IMG/VR virus record: IMGVR_UViG_3300025099_003636
Span: 1-64,000 of that record
DNA from: a virus
Reading direction: 5' to 3' (one strand)
Length of the DNA: 64,000 nt
Part shown: piece after piece, positions 26,567-35,656 of the stretch
How positions within the stretch are numbered: position 1 is the first letter of the stretch
Layout: every line of letters starts with the position of its first letter
Position numbers and translations under genes: made by a program
The notes under the pieces: model-generated
What the model saw: only the letters and a program-made list of their open reading frames with translations
What the model was told of the DNA's origin: nothing
Databases searched by the model: none

Positions 26567-28369
26567 TTATCTAAGTTCTCTAACATCAAATGTTCTAACA
26601 CCGTCAACAGTGATTCTTCCGTAGAATCTATTGTTCACCATTTTCTTAGCGTATCTAGTCATGATACCTTTGATTGGTGTAAAGTTGAATGGGTTATACA
26701 TTGTAGGAGTTAACTGTAATGGTACATATGGTGCGTAAACGTACCCAGTATCCAATAAAGATGTTCCTTTATGTCCAATTAACACTTGGTTAGCTGGGAA
26801 GTAAGGGTCTCTATATACAGTAAATCTTCCTGATAATGTTCCAATTTTCTCAATACCCATATTGTATTGGTCTTGGTCAGCTGCTGCGTTTGATACGTGG
26901 AAGTACTCCAAGTCATCAAATATAGCAGAAACTTCAGAAGAACAAACAATCCAGTTAGCCCCACCTCTTAAAGTAGACTTGTGGATTTGAGCTGAAATTT
27001 GGTTAATCGCTGTGATTAAAGTTTGGTTCCAGTCTTTTTGAGTATATGGAGCTTGACCAGCTGAGAATCTCTTCCAACCGTTGTAGTCCCATCTTAAATC
27101 CCAAGCTGCACCTTTTCTAAGGTCTCTTAAGATTTCTCTATCAATCTCTGCTGCAACTTCTTCAGATAATAAAGCTGTTAATTCAGCTTCAGCATCGATG
27201 TTGTGGAATGCAGAAACGTCTTGTGCAAGTTCTGGTGACCATTGAGCTCTTAATTTTCTTTCACTTACAGAAACTGTAACACCTTGAAGGTCGAAAGAAA
27301 CTTCTCCCATATCCTCTTCAAATTCTAGTGTAGCGTATTGTCTCCATTCTGCACGGAAATCATATTTTGTCTCTGCACCCGTACCACTCATACCAACGTA
27401 ACCATCAACTGATGTACAAGATATACAAGCTGGACAAGATAAATCTACTTCAATGTAGATATCACCGTTAGCGTCACAAGTGTCAGCTCTATCAACAATA
27501 CCAAAACCATATTTCTGTGTAACAACACGGAATAAGATTGGTGTTTGTGTTCCAAGCCCTACTGTTGAAGTTGCGATATTATTACCCGTAGTTGCAGTAA
27601 CACTGTCACAACAAGCTAAAGGTACTGAAGTAGTCATTTGTAATGAAGATAAGAAAGTTTCTGAGTCTTGCTCATTTCCATCAGGACCAGTTAAAGTACC
27701 AACTCCAGTTTGTGAGAAACCAGATAACTTAACAATAACCCCTCTAGTACAAACTGATGTATCTCTTTGACCGTCAGTTAATGCTGGTGGTAAAGCTCCA
27801 TTCCAAGTAACCTCAACAGTACCCGCCGTAACGTTAGTGTACTTACCTCTAGAATAGTCATACGTACCATCACTCATTAACTGTGGTGAATTAGAAGCGT
27901 AGTAGTCGTCATATAAGTTACCAGTTGCAGCTGATACTGGATTAGCGTTAGCTGGATTTCCTGGTGCTCCCATTGGTGCGTAGTGACTACCTGAACCAGC
28001 TCCATTGACAGCAGAACCAGCTACTAAACTTCTAGGTGTAATTTTAGGTACGAAGTAGAACAATTTACCAATTGGTAAGTTCATAGCTTGTACAGAAACG
28101 ATATCGTTAGCTAATAATTTCGAGAATACTCTTCTAATGATTGGAAATACAACCGTTTCGAAGGACCCTGAATCACCAGCAGTCGTTGCTTCGTTTATTA
28201 AATTTGTTGCTTGGTTTTCATATAACTGTGCAACATTTTCTTTGATGTGTCCCTTAAGTCCGTCTAAGAACCCAAGACCATCCCATTTTTTCAAGGTATC
28301 TTCTTTGATAACTTTAAGGTGTTTTAACCCTATGTTACCAACCATACCTGATTCTAATAATGCTCCCAT
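26567..28369 (-). CDS. 23: Major capsid protein (T4 gp23-like)
   Basis: 600 aa. The N-terminal 60 residues are a charged helical propeptide ending NLINE followed by ATTAGDSGSFETVVFPIIRR. This mirrors T4 gp23, which is cut after Glu65 at an (L/I)xE site by gp21. The mature part shows VFSKLLANDIVSVQAMNLP, the start of the HK97-like fold as in gp23. A Cys-rich insert (SCPACISCTS) may be a host- or lineage-specific loop. It lies directly downstream of scaffold and protease genes, as in T4. No exact TATTTATA box was found just upstream. Confidence 0.85.
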   Translation of the reverse strand: MGALLESGMVGNIGLKHLKVIKEDTLKKWDGLGFLDGLKGHIKENVAQLYENQATNLINEATTAGDSGSFETVVFPIIRRVFSKLLANDIVSVQAMNLPIGKLFYFVPKITPRSLVAGSAVNGAGSGSHYAPMGAPGNPANANPVSAATGNLYDDYYASNSPQLMSDGTYDYSRGKYTNVTAGTVEVTWNGALPPALTDGQRDTSVCTRGVIVKLSGFSQTGVGTLTGPDGNEQDSETFLSSLQMTTSVPLACCDSVTATTGNNIATSTVGLGTQTPILFRVVTQKYGFGIVDRADTCDANGDIYIEVDLSCPACISCTSVDGYVGMSGTGAETKYDFRAEWRQYATLEFEEDMGEVSFDLQGVTVSVSERKLRAQWSPELAQDVSAFHNIDAEAELTALLSEEVAAEIDREILRDLRKGAAWDLRWDYNGWKRFSAGQAPYTQKDWNQTLITAINQISAQIHKSTLRGGANWIVCSSEVSAIFDDLEYFHVSNAAADQDQYNMGIEKIGTLSGRFTVYRDPYFPANQVLIGHKGTSLLDTGYVYAPYVPLQLTPTMYNPFNFTPIKGIMTRYAKKMVNNRFYGRITVDGVRTFDVRELR

Positions 28370-28403
28370 AATTTTTTTATTTTTTTTAAGCGTTTATTTA
28401 TTA

Positions 28404-29867
28404 TTATAATTTAGACATTAAGTCTTTCATTCTACTAAATTGAGGGTTTTCATATACTTTTGATTCCAAAAGTTTTCCACCACTCCCACTAGTAGATGAT
28501 TTAGTAATTTTTCTTTCAACAGCTTCCGAAATAGTTTTAGATTTATCTTCAACGTCTTGCGAAAACTCTTCTTTGATTACCTTATACAACACTTTAGATT
28601 CCTTTAATGTTTTAACATTATCGAAACGTTTTAATATGTTGATTTTTTCCTGTTTAGTAGTTGAATGTTCAGTGAATAGTCTAGTAACGTAAGCAAGATT
28701 AGAATTAAATACACCCACTTCATTCAATTTATCTTTAAAAGTAACTAATGCAGTTTTATACTCTTCATTCTTTGTTTTTAAAGATTCTACTTCTTCTTTA
28801 AGAAGATTATAGGACTTTCTTATACGACTTTCTCCTAAATTAGCTTTTCTTGGTCTACGAGATTCTTTATTTTTCCCCCAGATTTTTTGTCCAGCCATTC
28901 TAGAAAATGAACTATTTGGACCGGCTTTCAGTCTACTAGTTTCATCCACTTCTTCTTTATTCTCAACATCTTCAGCATCATTTATATGCCCCCAATCCTT
29001 TTCATGGTCTTTTTTTCTATTACCCCATTTACCATAAGAGTCACCTTGAGTGTCATGCCCTTTACCTAGTCTCATTCCCATAGATTCATGTTCTCTATCG
29101 TAAATTCCTTGGTCTTCGTGCATTTCTTCTTCCATGTCGTCTTCATGCATTTCTTCGTGCATTTCTTCTTCCACTTCAGAATCATCTTTCTCCTCAATAT
29201 TGGTACGGTCTAAATATGAATCGTAACTTTTTTGAGCTCTTTTAGATTCAGGAGCGTAAACTCCTTCAACATCACCTTCATACATTTCTTCATCAAGTTC
29301 GATTTCATAAACTACCTCGTCCATTTCTTTGTTATCAGTAGTTTCTTCTACTTCGTCATTTTTCATGGATTTCTCTTCTTTCATAGTTTTTGATTTTTTA
29401 GATTGCTCCAATTTAATTAGGTATTCAGTATCCGTATTGGTATCGGTTAATTCAATTTCCTCATCATCCTGTTGAATGATAATTCCATCTTCATCTCCCA
29501 TAGCTTTGAATACTTTCAGTACTTCAGCATCTGATGCTAATGTTAAGTCTAGAGGTGGCAACTCTAGTGATACTTCGTCGTCTTCAGTATCGTCCTCCAT
29601 GCCAAGTTCTAAATCGATATCCATTTCAGGTTCTTCTGAATCCACTTCATCAGCTTCATCTTCTAAATCTTCAACATCTAAATCGACAGCAACTTCTTCT
29701 TCGTCTTCTTGCTCTTCCAGGTAATCATTTTCACTTAATGACTCTTTTACTAACTCATGAATTTCTTCCTTCATAGTTGAAGAAAGTATTTCTTTTGCAT
29801 TAGACTTCATAGTTTCTTCTAACTGTTCAGCCTCGAGCAACGCTTTTTCTAAGATTGTTTTACTCAC
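28404..29867 (-). CDS. 22: Prohead core scaffolding protein (gp22-like)
   Basis: 487 aa, extremely acidic and helical, with long Glu/Asp runs (YLEEQEDEEEVAVDLDVEDL) and Met/His/Glu repeats (HEEMHEDDMEEEMHED). It has many LxE/IxE sites, consistent with complete digestion during head maturation. A more basic coiled-coil C-terminal third (SYNLLKEEVESLKTKNEEY) probably contacts the shell. Position between protease and capsid genes matches T4 gp22. Call rests on composition and synteny rather than sequence identity. Confidence 0.75.
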   Translation of the reverse strand: MSKTILEKALLEAEQLEETMKSNAKEILSSTMKEEIHELVKESLSENDYLEEQEDEEEVAVDLDVEDLEDEADEVDSEEPEMDIDLELGMEDDTEDDEVSLELPPLDLTLASDAEVLKVFKAMGDEDGIIIQQDDEEIELTDTNTDTEYLIKLEQSKKSKTMKEEKSMKNDEVEETTDNKEMDEVVYEIELDEEMYEGDVEGVYAPESKRAQKSYDSYLDRTNIEEKDDSEVEEEMHEEMHEDDMEEEMHEDQGIYDREHESMGMRLGKGHDTQGDSYGKWGNRKKDHEKDWGHINDAEDVENKEEVDETSRLKAGPNSSFSRMAGQKIWGKNKESRRPRKANLGESRIRKSYNLLKEEVESLKTKNEEYKTALVTFKDKLNEVGVFNSNLAYVTRLFTEHSTTKQEKINILKRFDNVKTLKESKVLYKVIKEEFSQDVEDKSKTISEAVERKITKSSTSGSGGKLLESKVYENPQFSRMKDLMSKL

Positions 29868-29976
29868 GTTTTTTTATTTTAAAGTATTATTATGCGCATA
29901 CATAATATATGCACGGTTTTATTAATAAATATAAGATTATTGTAAAAAATCCTTGTTATACGTTAATTAACGTAAA
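29868..29976. other. Intergenic with 16-bp perfect palindrome
   Basis: The 109-base gap between protease and scaffold genes contains TACGTTAATTAACGTA at 29959-29974, a perfect palindrome three bases beyond the protease stop. It has no loop, so a protein-binding site is more likely than a terminator. Confidence 0.45.
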
Positions 29977-30678
29977 TTACTTACTTAGAAAATTGTTTAA
30001 TCGGTTCATTAGATTAACCGACTTATCTACATTTATGGATTTTGTTGATTTTTTTGTTTCTACTACCGGTAATTCTTCATCTACACTATCAGCGTTTTCA
30101 CCTTCTTTAAATAGGTATGACCCTGGTGTTGATGGTGATGAAACTAAGTCAAAACATACTAATTCGAAGTCTTCTTGGACTTCGTTGTATTCACCGTTTT
30201 TTGCTAGTGACCCAACACCTCTAGAAGAAATTCCTAATGTAACACCTTGTCTTAATAAATTTGCGGCCATATCACCAACACAAGAAATCACACCTTCTTT
30301 AAGATACCCAGGTGATGTTAGTAATTTTAACTTACCTATTAATCTATTACCGTCCCACCAAGTTTCTGTTATTATATGTGAAGCTCTATCTAAATCAATT
30401 AAAGAAGATTCTGGATGATTTAATTCTGAAATAGCACCCCCCTTTTTAATAACTTCTTGATATCTATCATTTTCTCTTTTAAGAATATTTTCTGGATATA
30501 CTCTTCCGTTTCTATTTGGTACACCATATTTTTGTAATATAGCGTTCATATATATTTCGCCATCAAAATTATCTTTTGTCATTTCTTTGATTATGTTTTT
30601 ATTATCTTTTGGTGAAATGTACCCGTCACTTTCGACTAATATACCGTGACCAACCTCTCTAGCTTCTAAAATTTTCAT
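29977..30678 (-). CDS. 21: Prohead core protease (gp21-like, family S77)
   Basis: 233 aa. Family blocks include GVPNRNGRVYPENILKRE, a candidate catalytic His in ISELNHPESS, DLDRASHIITETWWDG, LKEGVISCVGDMAANLL and the serine region VTLGISSRGVGSL. It digests the scaffold and trims head proteins after (L/I)xE. Its own N-terminus reads MKILE followed by A, a possible self-cleavage site. It lies between the gp68-position gene and scaffold, as in T4. A TATTTATA box precedes the start. Confidence 0.85.
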   Translation of the reverse strand: MKILEAREVGHGILVESDGYISPKDNKNIIKEMTKDNFDGEIYMNAILQKYGVPNRNGRVYPENILKRENDRYQEVIKKGGAISELNHPESSLIDLDRASHIITETWWDGNRLIGKLKLLTSPGYLKEGVISCVGDMAANLLRQGVTLGISSRGVGSLAKNGEYNEVQEDFELVCFDLVSSPSTPGSYLFKEGENADSVDEELPVVETKKSTKSINVDKSVNLMNRLNNFLSK

Positions 30679-30691
30679 ATATATCTTTTTC

Positions 30692-30699
30692 TATAAATA
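30692..30699 (-). promoter_or_regulatory. Candidate late promoter box
   Basis: On the - strand this reads TATTTATA, 13 bases before the start codon of the prohead protease. It allows protease, scaffold and capsid to be transcribed separately from portal. Confidence 0.45.
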
Positions 30700-30744
30700 T
30701 TAAATTAGATAAAAAAAACTGCTTTTTTGGGTGTATTATGGTTT

Positions 30745-31182
30745 TTACTTTTTCTTTTGATGGAATTTAAATATTTTTGTGGTTGATAGTGGACCATTTA
30801 TTATTTTTCTTGTGATGTCATTAATGGATTCTGAGAGTATTCTAGATTTAATATTGTATTTATTTCTATTATTTAAAAACATTGTTATTTCACACCTCAT
30901 AAAACTACGTTTCCCTAGTTTCATACCACTAGCTCTAAGGTCTAAATCTACTATAGCAATACTTTTAAATTCTGTATTTTTAAGTTCTCTATGCACTAAA
31001 TTATCAATATTAAATTTAAACTTTTTAATGGGTCTATCCCAGTTTTCTACCTCTTCTAAAGGTTCTACCCAAGTGCTTAAATTTAAATATAGTGATTTTA
31101 ATGCACTAGAATCTACTGTACCATATGATGTTCTAAATACATCTGAAATTTTAGTTGTAACTTCTCTACCTTGTTTTGCCAT
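30745..31182 (-). CDS. Hypothetical protein in the T4 gp68 position
   Basis: 145 aa with basic C-terminus (STTKIFKFHQKKK). Not recognised by sequence. It is mixed alpha/beta; central residues FKSIAIVDLDLRASGMKLGK include a beta strand with acidic residues. In T4 the order is 20-67-68-21, and gp68 is a prohead core protein of about 141 aa. The matching place and size suggest an equivalent head-core role, but this is synteny only. Confidence 0.5.
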   Translation of the reverse strand: MAKQGREVTTKISDVFRTSYGTVDSSALKSLYLNLSTWVEPLEEVENWDRPIKKFKFNIDNLVHRELKNTEFKSIAIVDLDLRASGMKLGKRSFMRCEITMFLNNRNKYNIKSRILSESINDITRKIINGPLSTTKIFKFHQKKK

Positions 31183-31225
31183 AATATTAACTTCTTCTTA
31201 AGTTAATTATAACAATTGTTGAGTT

Positions 31226-31972
31226 TTAGTTCAAGTCCTCTAGTAGGCCCCTAACCCTAATATAACTGTGTTTGGAGCTTTTTAATGTGTTAATTTCATT
31301 CTTTACTTCCACTAGTTTAGCAGAAATATTCTCGTCGTTTGATTCGGATAGTAGTTTATTTAATGTTGTTAAAGCAACATTTTTTACATTATTAAATTCT
31401 TTTGTGACTGTGTCCTCAGTCATAAGTAAGGTATTTTGTAATATATCTTTCTCTGATTCAGTTAGTTTAGTGCCAAATTCTTTCTCGTAGTTTTTAGACA
31501 TTACGTGGGATAATACTTTAGGGTTAATAGGTTTATCTATACTTTTTTTAGTTTTTTTATTAACCATAGATTCCACTAAAACTTTATTTGATTGTATTTT
31601 ACTATCTATTGTTTTTATATTTGTATTAAAAACTATATTATCTATTTCTTCATATATCCTATTTGGTTCATTGGAACATGCGTCTTTCCTATCGTTTATA
31701 ATTTTATCTAATATATTTTTAACTTTATTTAATTCTTTTTTATTTTTTTTAAGGTATTGTGTAGCCTCAGTTATATAAAGTTTGCTATCTTCTAGTGAGT
31801 CAAATTTTTTGCTTTCTATTTCATTGTATAGTGTAAAAAATTCTTTAAGTGTCTTAGAAAATTTCATGGCCCCCATTATTACAGATAGATTTTTTTTAAA
31901 ATCTTTTTTATTTCCATAAGAATTTTCTAGAATAGTGTCTAAGTTTTGTTTGTATTTAGCGAATCCGTTCAT
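31226..31972 (-). CDS. Helical hypothetical protein in the T4 gp67 position
   Basis: 248 aa, almost entirely helical and Lys/Asn/Glu-rich with coiled-coil stretches (KKNKKELNKVKNILDKIIND). The N-terminus MNGFAKYKQNLDTILE followed by N ends in an IxE candidate cleavage site. It lies next to portal, where T4 has the internal core protein gp67. It could be a prohead core component digested at maturation; inference from place and composition only. Confidence 0.5.
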   Translation of the reverse strand: MNGFAKYKQNLDTILENSYGNKKDFKKNLSVIMGAMKFSKTLKEFFTLYNEIESKKFDSLEDSKLYITEATQYLKKNKKELNKVKNILDKIINDRKDACSNEPNRIYEEIDNIVFNTNIKTIDSKIQSNKVLVESMVNKKTKKSIDKPINPKVLSHVMSKNYEKEFGTKLTESEKDILQNTLLMTEDTVTKEFNNVKNVALTTLNKLLSESNDENISAKLVEVKNEINTLKSSKHSYIRVRGLLEDLN

Positions 31973-31986
31973 AAGTATATTTTATA

Positions 31987-31994
31987 TATAAATA
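31987..31994 (-). promoter_or_regulatory. Candidate late promoter box
   Basis: On the - strand this reads TATTTATA, 14 bases upstream of the 248-aa gene, in the 25-base gap after the portal gene. Confidence 0.45.
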
Positions 31995-31997
31995 TAA

Positions 31998-33833
31998 CTA
32001 ATCTTTTAATAAGGAGTCTACTTTGTTGTTAATAGTGTCTATGTTCTTACTAGTTTTATTTACTGCTTCCCTTAGACCTTTTAAATTCATACCCTTTCTT
32101 TCCATCAATAATGGTAAATCAGATTCTCTGTTATAACTTTCTGCTGCCGGTTCTGGTTCCTCTGTTCCAGTATCTTCTGTTCCTGTATCACCACCTGTGT
32201 CACCACCCATATCCATACCAAAATCCATACCAGTATCGTCACCAGCATCATCACCACCTTCTCCTTCTCCTTCTTCCCCATCTTTTTTAGGTGTTCCGTA
32301 TAAATTATCGATATTTGCAAAAATACCAGTTTTTTGTATAACTTCAGAAGTTTTTTCTAATTCACCAGCTAAAGCTTTTTCAAATCTTTGTTGTTGTAGG
32401 TCTAATTTAATTTCTTCATCACTCATACCTAAAATTTCTTTTTTAGCCCATGTTGTTGATACTGCTTGTAACCCATTTCCTGGGTCAGTAACAGCGTCTC
32501 TATATAAAGCAATCCTTTCTTTCCACTGTTCAATTTTTAGTAGGTCTGTTTGTGTTGATGGGTTTGATAAGGCTAATTTAAAGTTACTTAATTCGTCTTC
32601 AAAACCTAACACATATAAATGTATTATGGCTATTTTATTAAGTTCAGCAACTATCGCTTTTTGTATTCTATTTATTGTTCTTGCAAATCTAATGTCTAGT
32701 AAAGCTAAATTTTTACCTTCACCCACCACTTCTTCAAAACCTAAAAACGCTTTAGGTATTCTTAATGAAGCTAGTAACTTTTTTTGAATATATTCTATGT
32801 CTGCTATTTCACTTAAGTTTGTGGCTCCTGGTAAAGTATCTATAGGACTAGCCGCTGCTGGGTCCCTAACAGGAATAAAATAGTCTTGGTCTACAGCCAT
32901 TTGATTCATTCTTAAATCTACATTACCATTACTAGGGTCTACTACGGCATCTCTTTTAAATTTATTTGCCACTTTTTGTATATAAGCTTCGACATCTTTA
33001 TCATCCATATTACCAACAAAGACCTTGAATACTCTTCTTTCTGGTGCTCTAGACGTTCTATAAACTAACATAGCGTCTTCAGCTAATAATAATTGTTTCC
33101 AAATTCTTCTAGCTTTTTCTAACATAGAAGTTCCATATGGTAATCTTCGGTCATCACCTAAGATTCTAAAGTGAGCGATTTCCCAAGTATTGAATTCTAA
33201 TTCTTTTTCTCTCCATTTAAACTCAACTTTAGCTTCTTTATCGTCTTGTTTTTCACCATGTAATGTAAAGTAATTAAACTGGTCACCACGTTCCATTTCT
33301 ATGTTTGGTAATTGGTTACATCCCACTATACCTTTTTCTGGGTCTATTTTTAGATAAACAAAGTTATCACCGTATTTACAAGTATTTCTAATCCACATAG
33401 GTAGATTAGTATTTACATCTAAAATATTATTAAATAAATCTGCTAATATAGATTTTATTCTTGTGGATTCTGAATATATTGTCAATACATGACCTTTTTC
33501 GGATGGTGTTGTACATTCTTCAGCATATATATCCAATGCTGCTGATATTTCCGGCGTAAACTCCATTGATTCATAATCATAGTATGAAGCTAATCGTGTT
33601 GGTTCGTAATATATAGATTTAGTATATAATTCATTATCTACTTTTTGCCATTGATTGGCTAGGTATGCAGCTTGTTGAAATTCTAACTTTTTTTCTTCAA
33701 AATCTTTCTTATTTGTTGTTTTAAGAATTTCTTGTGAACCAACAGTAAATTGTTGGAATGTTGTTTTTGGTGCTGTTGGTCCTCCAGCTCCAAAAAGTTT
33801 TCCTAGTCTTTGATATATTGTGAATTTTGCCAT
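31998..33833 (-). CDS. 20: Portal protein (gp20-like)
   Basis: 611 aa. It forms the dodecameric head vertex through which DNA is packaged. gp20-type features are YYDYESMEFTPEISAALDIY, AEECTTPSEKGHVLTIYSES, the long central region with LPYGTSMLEKARRIWKQLLL and EDAMLVYRTSRAPERRVFKV. The acidic Gly/Asp-rich tail (GDDAGDDTGMDFGMDMGG) is followed by a helical C-terminus. It follows the terminase gene, and a late-type box lies in the gap. Confidence 0.85.
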   Translation of the reverse strand: MAKFTIYQRLGKLFGAGGPTAPKTTFQQFTVGSQEILKTTNKKDFEEKKLEFQQAAYLANQWQKVDNELYTKSIYYEPTRLASYYDYESMEFTPEISAALDIYAEECTTPSEKGHVLTIYSESTRIKSILADLFNNILDVNTNLPMWIRNTCKYGDNFVYLKIDPEKGIVGCNQLPNIEMERGDQFNYFTLHGEKQDDKEAKVEFKWREKELEFNTWEIAHFRILGDDRRLPYGTSMLEKARRIWKQLLLAEDAMLVYRTSRAPERRVFKVFVGNMDDKDVEAYIQKVANKFKRDAVVDPSNGNVDLRMNQMAVDQDYFIPVRDPAAASPIDTLPGATNLSEIADIEYIQKKLLASLRIPKAFLGFEEVVGEGKNLALLDIRFARTINRIQKAIVAELNKIAIIHLYVLGFEDELSNFKLALSNPSTQTDLLKIEQWKERIALYRDAVTDPGNGLQAVSTTWAKKEILGMSDEEIKLDLQQQRFEKALAGELEKTSEVIQKTGIFANIDNLYGTPKKDGEEGEGEGGDDAGDDTGMDFGMDMGGDTGGDTGTEDTGTEEPEPAAESYNRESDLPLLMERKGMNLKGLREAVNKTSKNIDTINNKVDSLLKD

Positions 33834-33857
33834 TACTTGTAATAATACATATTATAA

Positions 33858-33865
33858 TATAAATA
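33858..33865 (-). promoter_or_regulatory. Candidate late promoter box
   Basis: On the - strand this reads TATTTATA, about 24 bases upstream of the portal start codon at 33833. Confidence 0.4.
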
Positions 33866-33877
33866 GTATACCTTTCC

Positions 33878-35599
33878 CTAACGTCTTTTAGTGAATAACC
33901 AACTATTTTCCATATATTGTTTTTTTATCTCAGTATTACTACCACCCATAACGCCAAATACAGGTTCTGAGGAAGGTATGATGGTATTTTCATTAGATTC
34001 TGCTATCCACCCATTTAACATTGCCTTTGTTAAATCGTCAGCTTTTTTTAACTGAGAAAATGAACTTTCACCAACATATAAAGCCATAGCTAAAGCCATT
34101 ATTAAATCATCGTGTTTGCCTTTCATGTGATTTGGTTTTCCATTTATGTAGACAAAAGTATATAACTCGTTTAACAACCTTTTTGACCTGACAATAAATT
34201 TATGTCTTAAAGCCTCTTCAAATGAAGAAACTATTTGTGTCCTTTTATTGTTGAAGGCTAGTCCTGGTGTTTTTGTTCCTTGGTTTGGATTGTACTTCCA
34301 CTTATCCGCTGTATTCATACCTTCAACATATAAATCCTTATAACCCAATTCTTGTAGTTTTCTAGATGTAGCTACACCCATCCCACCAGTTATATCAATG
34401 ACAACATAAGCGTTATACATGGTACCCCATTTGTACACTATATCTGCAGCTAAATCTGGTGGTATTTTACCTAAATATTCTGCTACCTGACATCTTTCAT
34501 CAAAATCTATTATTACTATAGATGTGAAATCCTCGGAATCTCCACGACTTACATCACAACCCAAAATATATTTATGGTCTTTTTTTGGTTTTTCCCAAAC
34601 CCACATTTGGTTACCTACAAACATTTCTTTTGGTTCCATTATGTATATATCTTTTATTTGTTCTATAGTTTCTACTGGAATGACATTATCACCAGAACCT
34701 AAAAAAGCACTTTCTAATTCTTGTGATACTTTTCTTTTGTCATACTTAAGTTTTTTTACCATACTTTCAAACCAACTAGAACATGGTTTGTACCCTTTTT
34801 TAATTATTTCATCAAACTTATCTAATTCTTTTTCATATAAAAATTCATCTTCATTATAGTCTTCTCTATTTAATAGAAAATGTACAATATCTTTTGTTTT
34901 TACCCAAAATAAATCTTTTGTAAATCTAGGGTCATTTTCCCAATGAAGTTCGGATATGTGAAAACTATTTAAACCTTTTATAGATTGTTCATATATTTCA
35001 TAATATATCTTATCGTAGCCATTTGGTGTTGATATTACTATTACTTTACCACCTGTGGATAGGGATGCCATACAAGCCGCCCAAAAATCATCTCCCGCTT
35101 CAATATACGCCGCCTCATCAAATATAAGGGTTGTTGGTGTATAACCTCTTAACGCATCTACTGATGTTGCGACCGCTTTAACCTCACAACCATTATTTAA
35201 TTTAAAATGTTTTTGTGAATCTTTTTCTTTAGAGAAACCAACATTAATCCAGTCTGGCCATTGATTTAAAAATCCTCTAACTTTATTTGCAAATTCTGAA
35301 GCTGTATCCAGTTTATTTGCTATAATTAATATTTTTTCTGGTTTATTTTTAGATGCAAATTGTATTTGTTTAGAGACCCAAGCTGCTGTTGCGGTGGATA
35401 CACCTGCTTGACGGTATTTTTTTGTTATGTTGTCATTATAGGTGTCGAAATTCCTTAACATCATTTCCTGTTCTGGAAATAATATAAATGGTACGTATCT
35501 AGATTGAGTGTTGTCGTATGTTTCTAAATAAGTCTTTATCGCATAAGGTGTGTCCTTATAACATTTAGCATATTCTTGTATTAATTCTTCTTGAGTCAT
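33878..35599 (-). CDS. 17: Large terminase subunit (gp17-like)
   Basis: 573 aa. The ATPase half shows an adenine-binding start (RYVPFILFPEQEMMLRNF), a Walker A variant KKYRQAGVSTATAAW in which the usual G-K-T is G-V-S-T, and Walker B TTLIFDEAAYIE. The RNase H-like nuclease half has ILGCDVSRGDSEDFTSIVII, YVVIDITGGMGV and KHDDLIMALAMAL, giving the three acidic metal-binding positions. It cuts and pumps phage DNA through portal. It overlaps nothing and begins four bases after a late-type box. Confidence 0.88.
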   Translation of the reverse strand: MTQEELIQEYAKCYKDTPYAIKTYLETYDNTQSRYVPFILFPEQEMMLRNFDTYNDNITKKYRQAGVSTATAAWVSKQIQFASKNKPEKILIIANKLDTASEFANKVRGFLNQWPDWINVGFSKEKDSQKHFKLNNGCEVKAVATSVDALRGYTPTTLIFDEAAYIEAGDDFWAACMASLSTGGKVIVISTPNGYDKIYYEIYEQSIKGLNSFHISELHWENDPRFTKDLFWVKTKDIVHFLLNREDYNEDEFLYEKELDKFDEIIKKGYKPCSSWFESMVKKLKYDKRKVSQELESAFLGSGDNVIPVETIEQIKDIYIMEPKEMFVGNQMWVWEKPKKDHKYILGCDVSRGDSEDFTSIVIIDFDERCQVAEYLGKIPPDLAADIVYKWGTMYNAYVVIDITGGMGVATSRKLQELGYKDLYVEGMNTADKWKYNPNQGTKTPGLAFNNKRTQIVSSFEEALRHKFIVRSKRLLNELYTFVYINGKPNHMKGKHDDLIMALAMALYVGESSFSQLKKADDLTKAMLNGWIAESNENTIIPSSEPVFGVMGGSNTEIKKQYMENSWLFTKRR

Positions 35600-35603
35600 A
35601 TTA

Positions 35604-35611
35604 TATAAATA
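35604..35611 (-). promoter_or_regulatory. Candidate late promoter box
   Basis: On the - strand this reads TATTTATA, only four bases before the terminase ATG at 35599. If it acts like T4 late boxes the transcript would be leaderless or start inside the gene. Confidence 0.4.
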
Positions 35612-35656
35612 TAATGTGAGAGTTAATAATAGAAAGGGGGTTAGTTAGTTGAAAGA

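Noticed and set aside
28404-29867. Long + strand ORFs opposite the acidic scaffold gene
   Set aside because: They are Ser/Leu-rich mirror frames of Glu/Asp-rich coding sequence, without start context.
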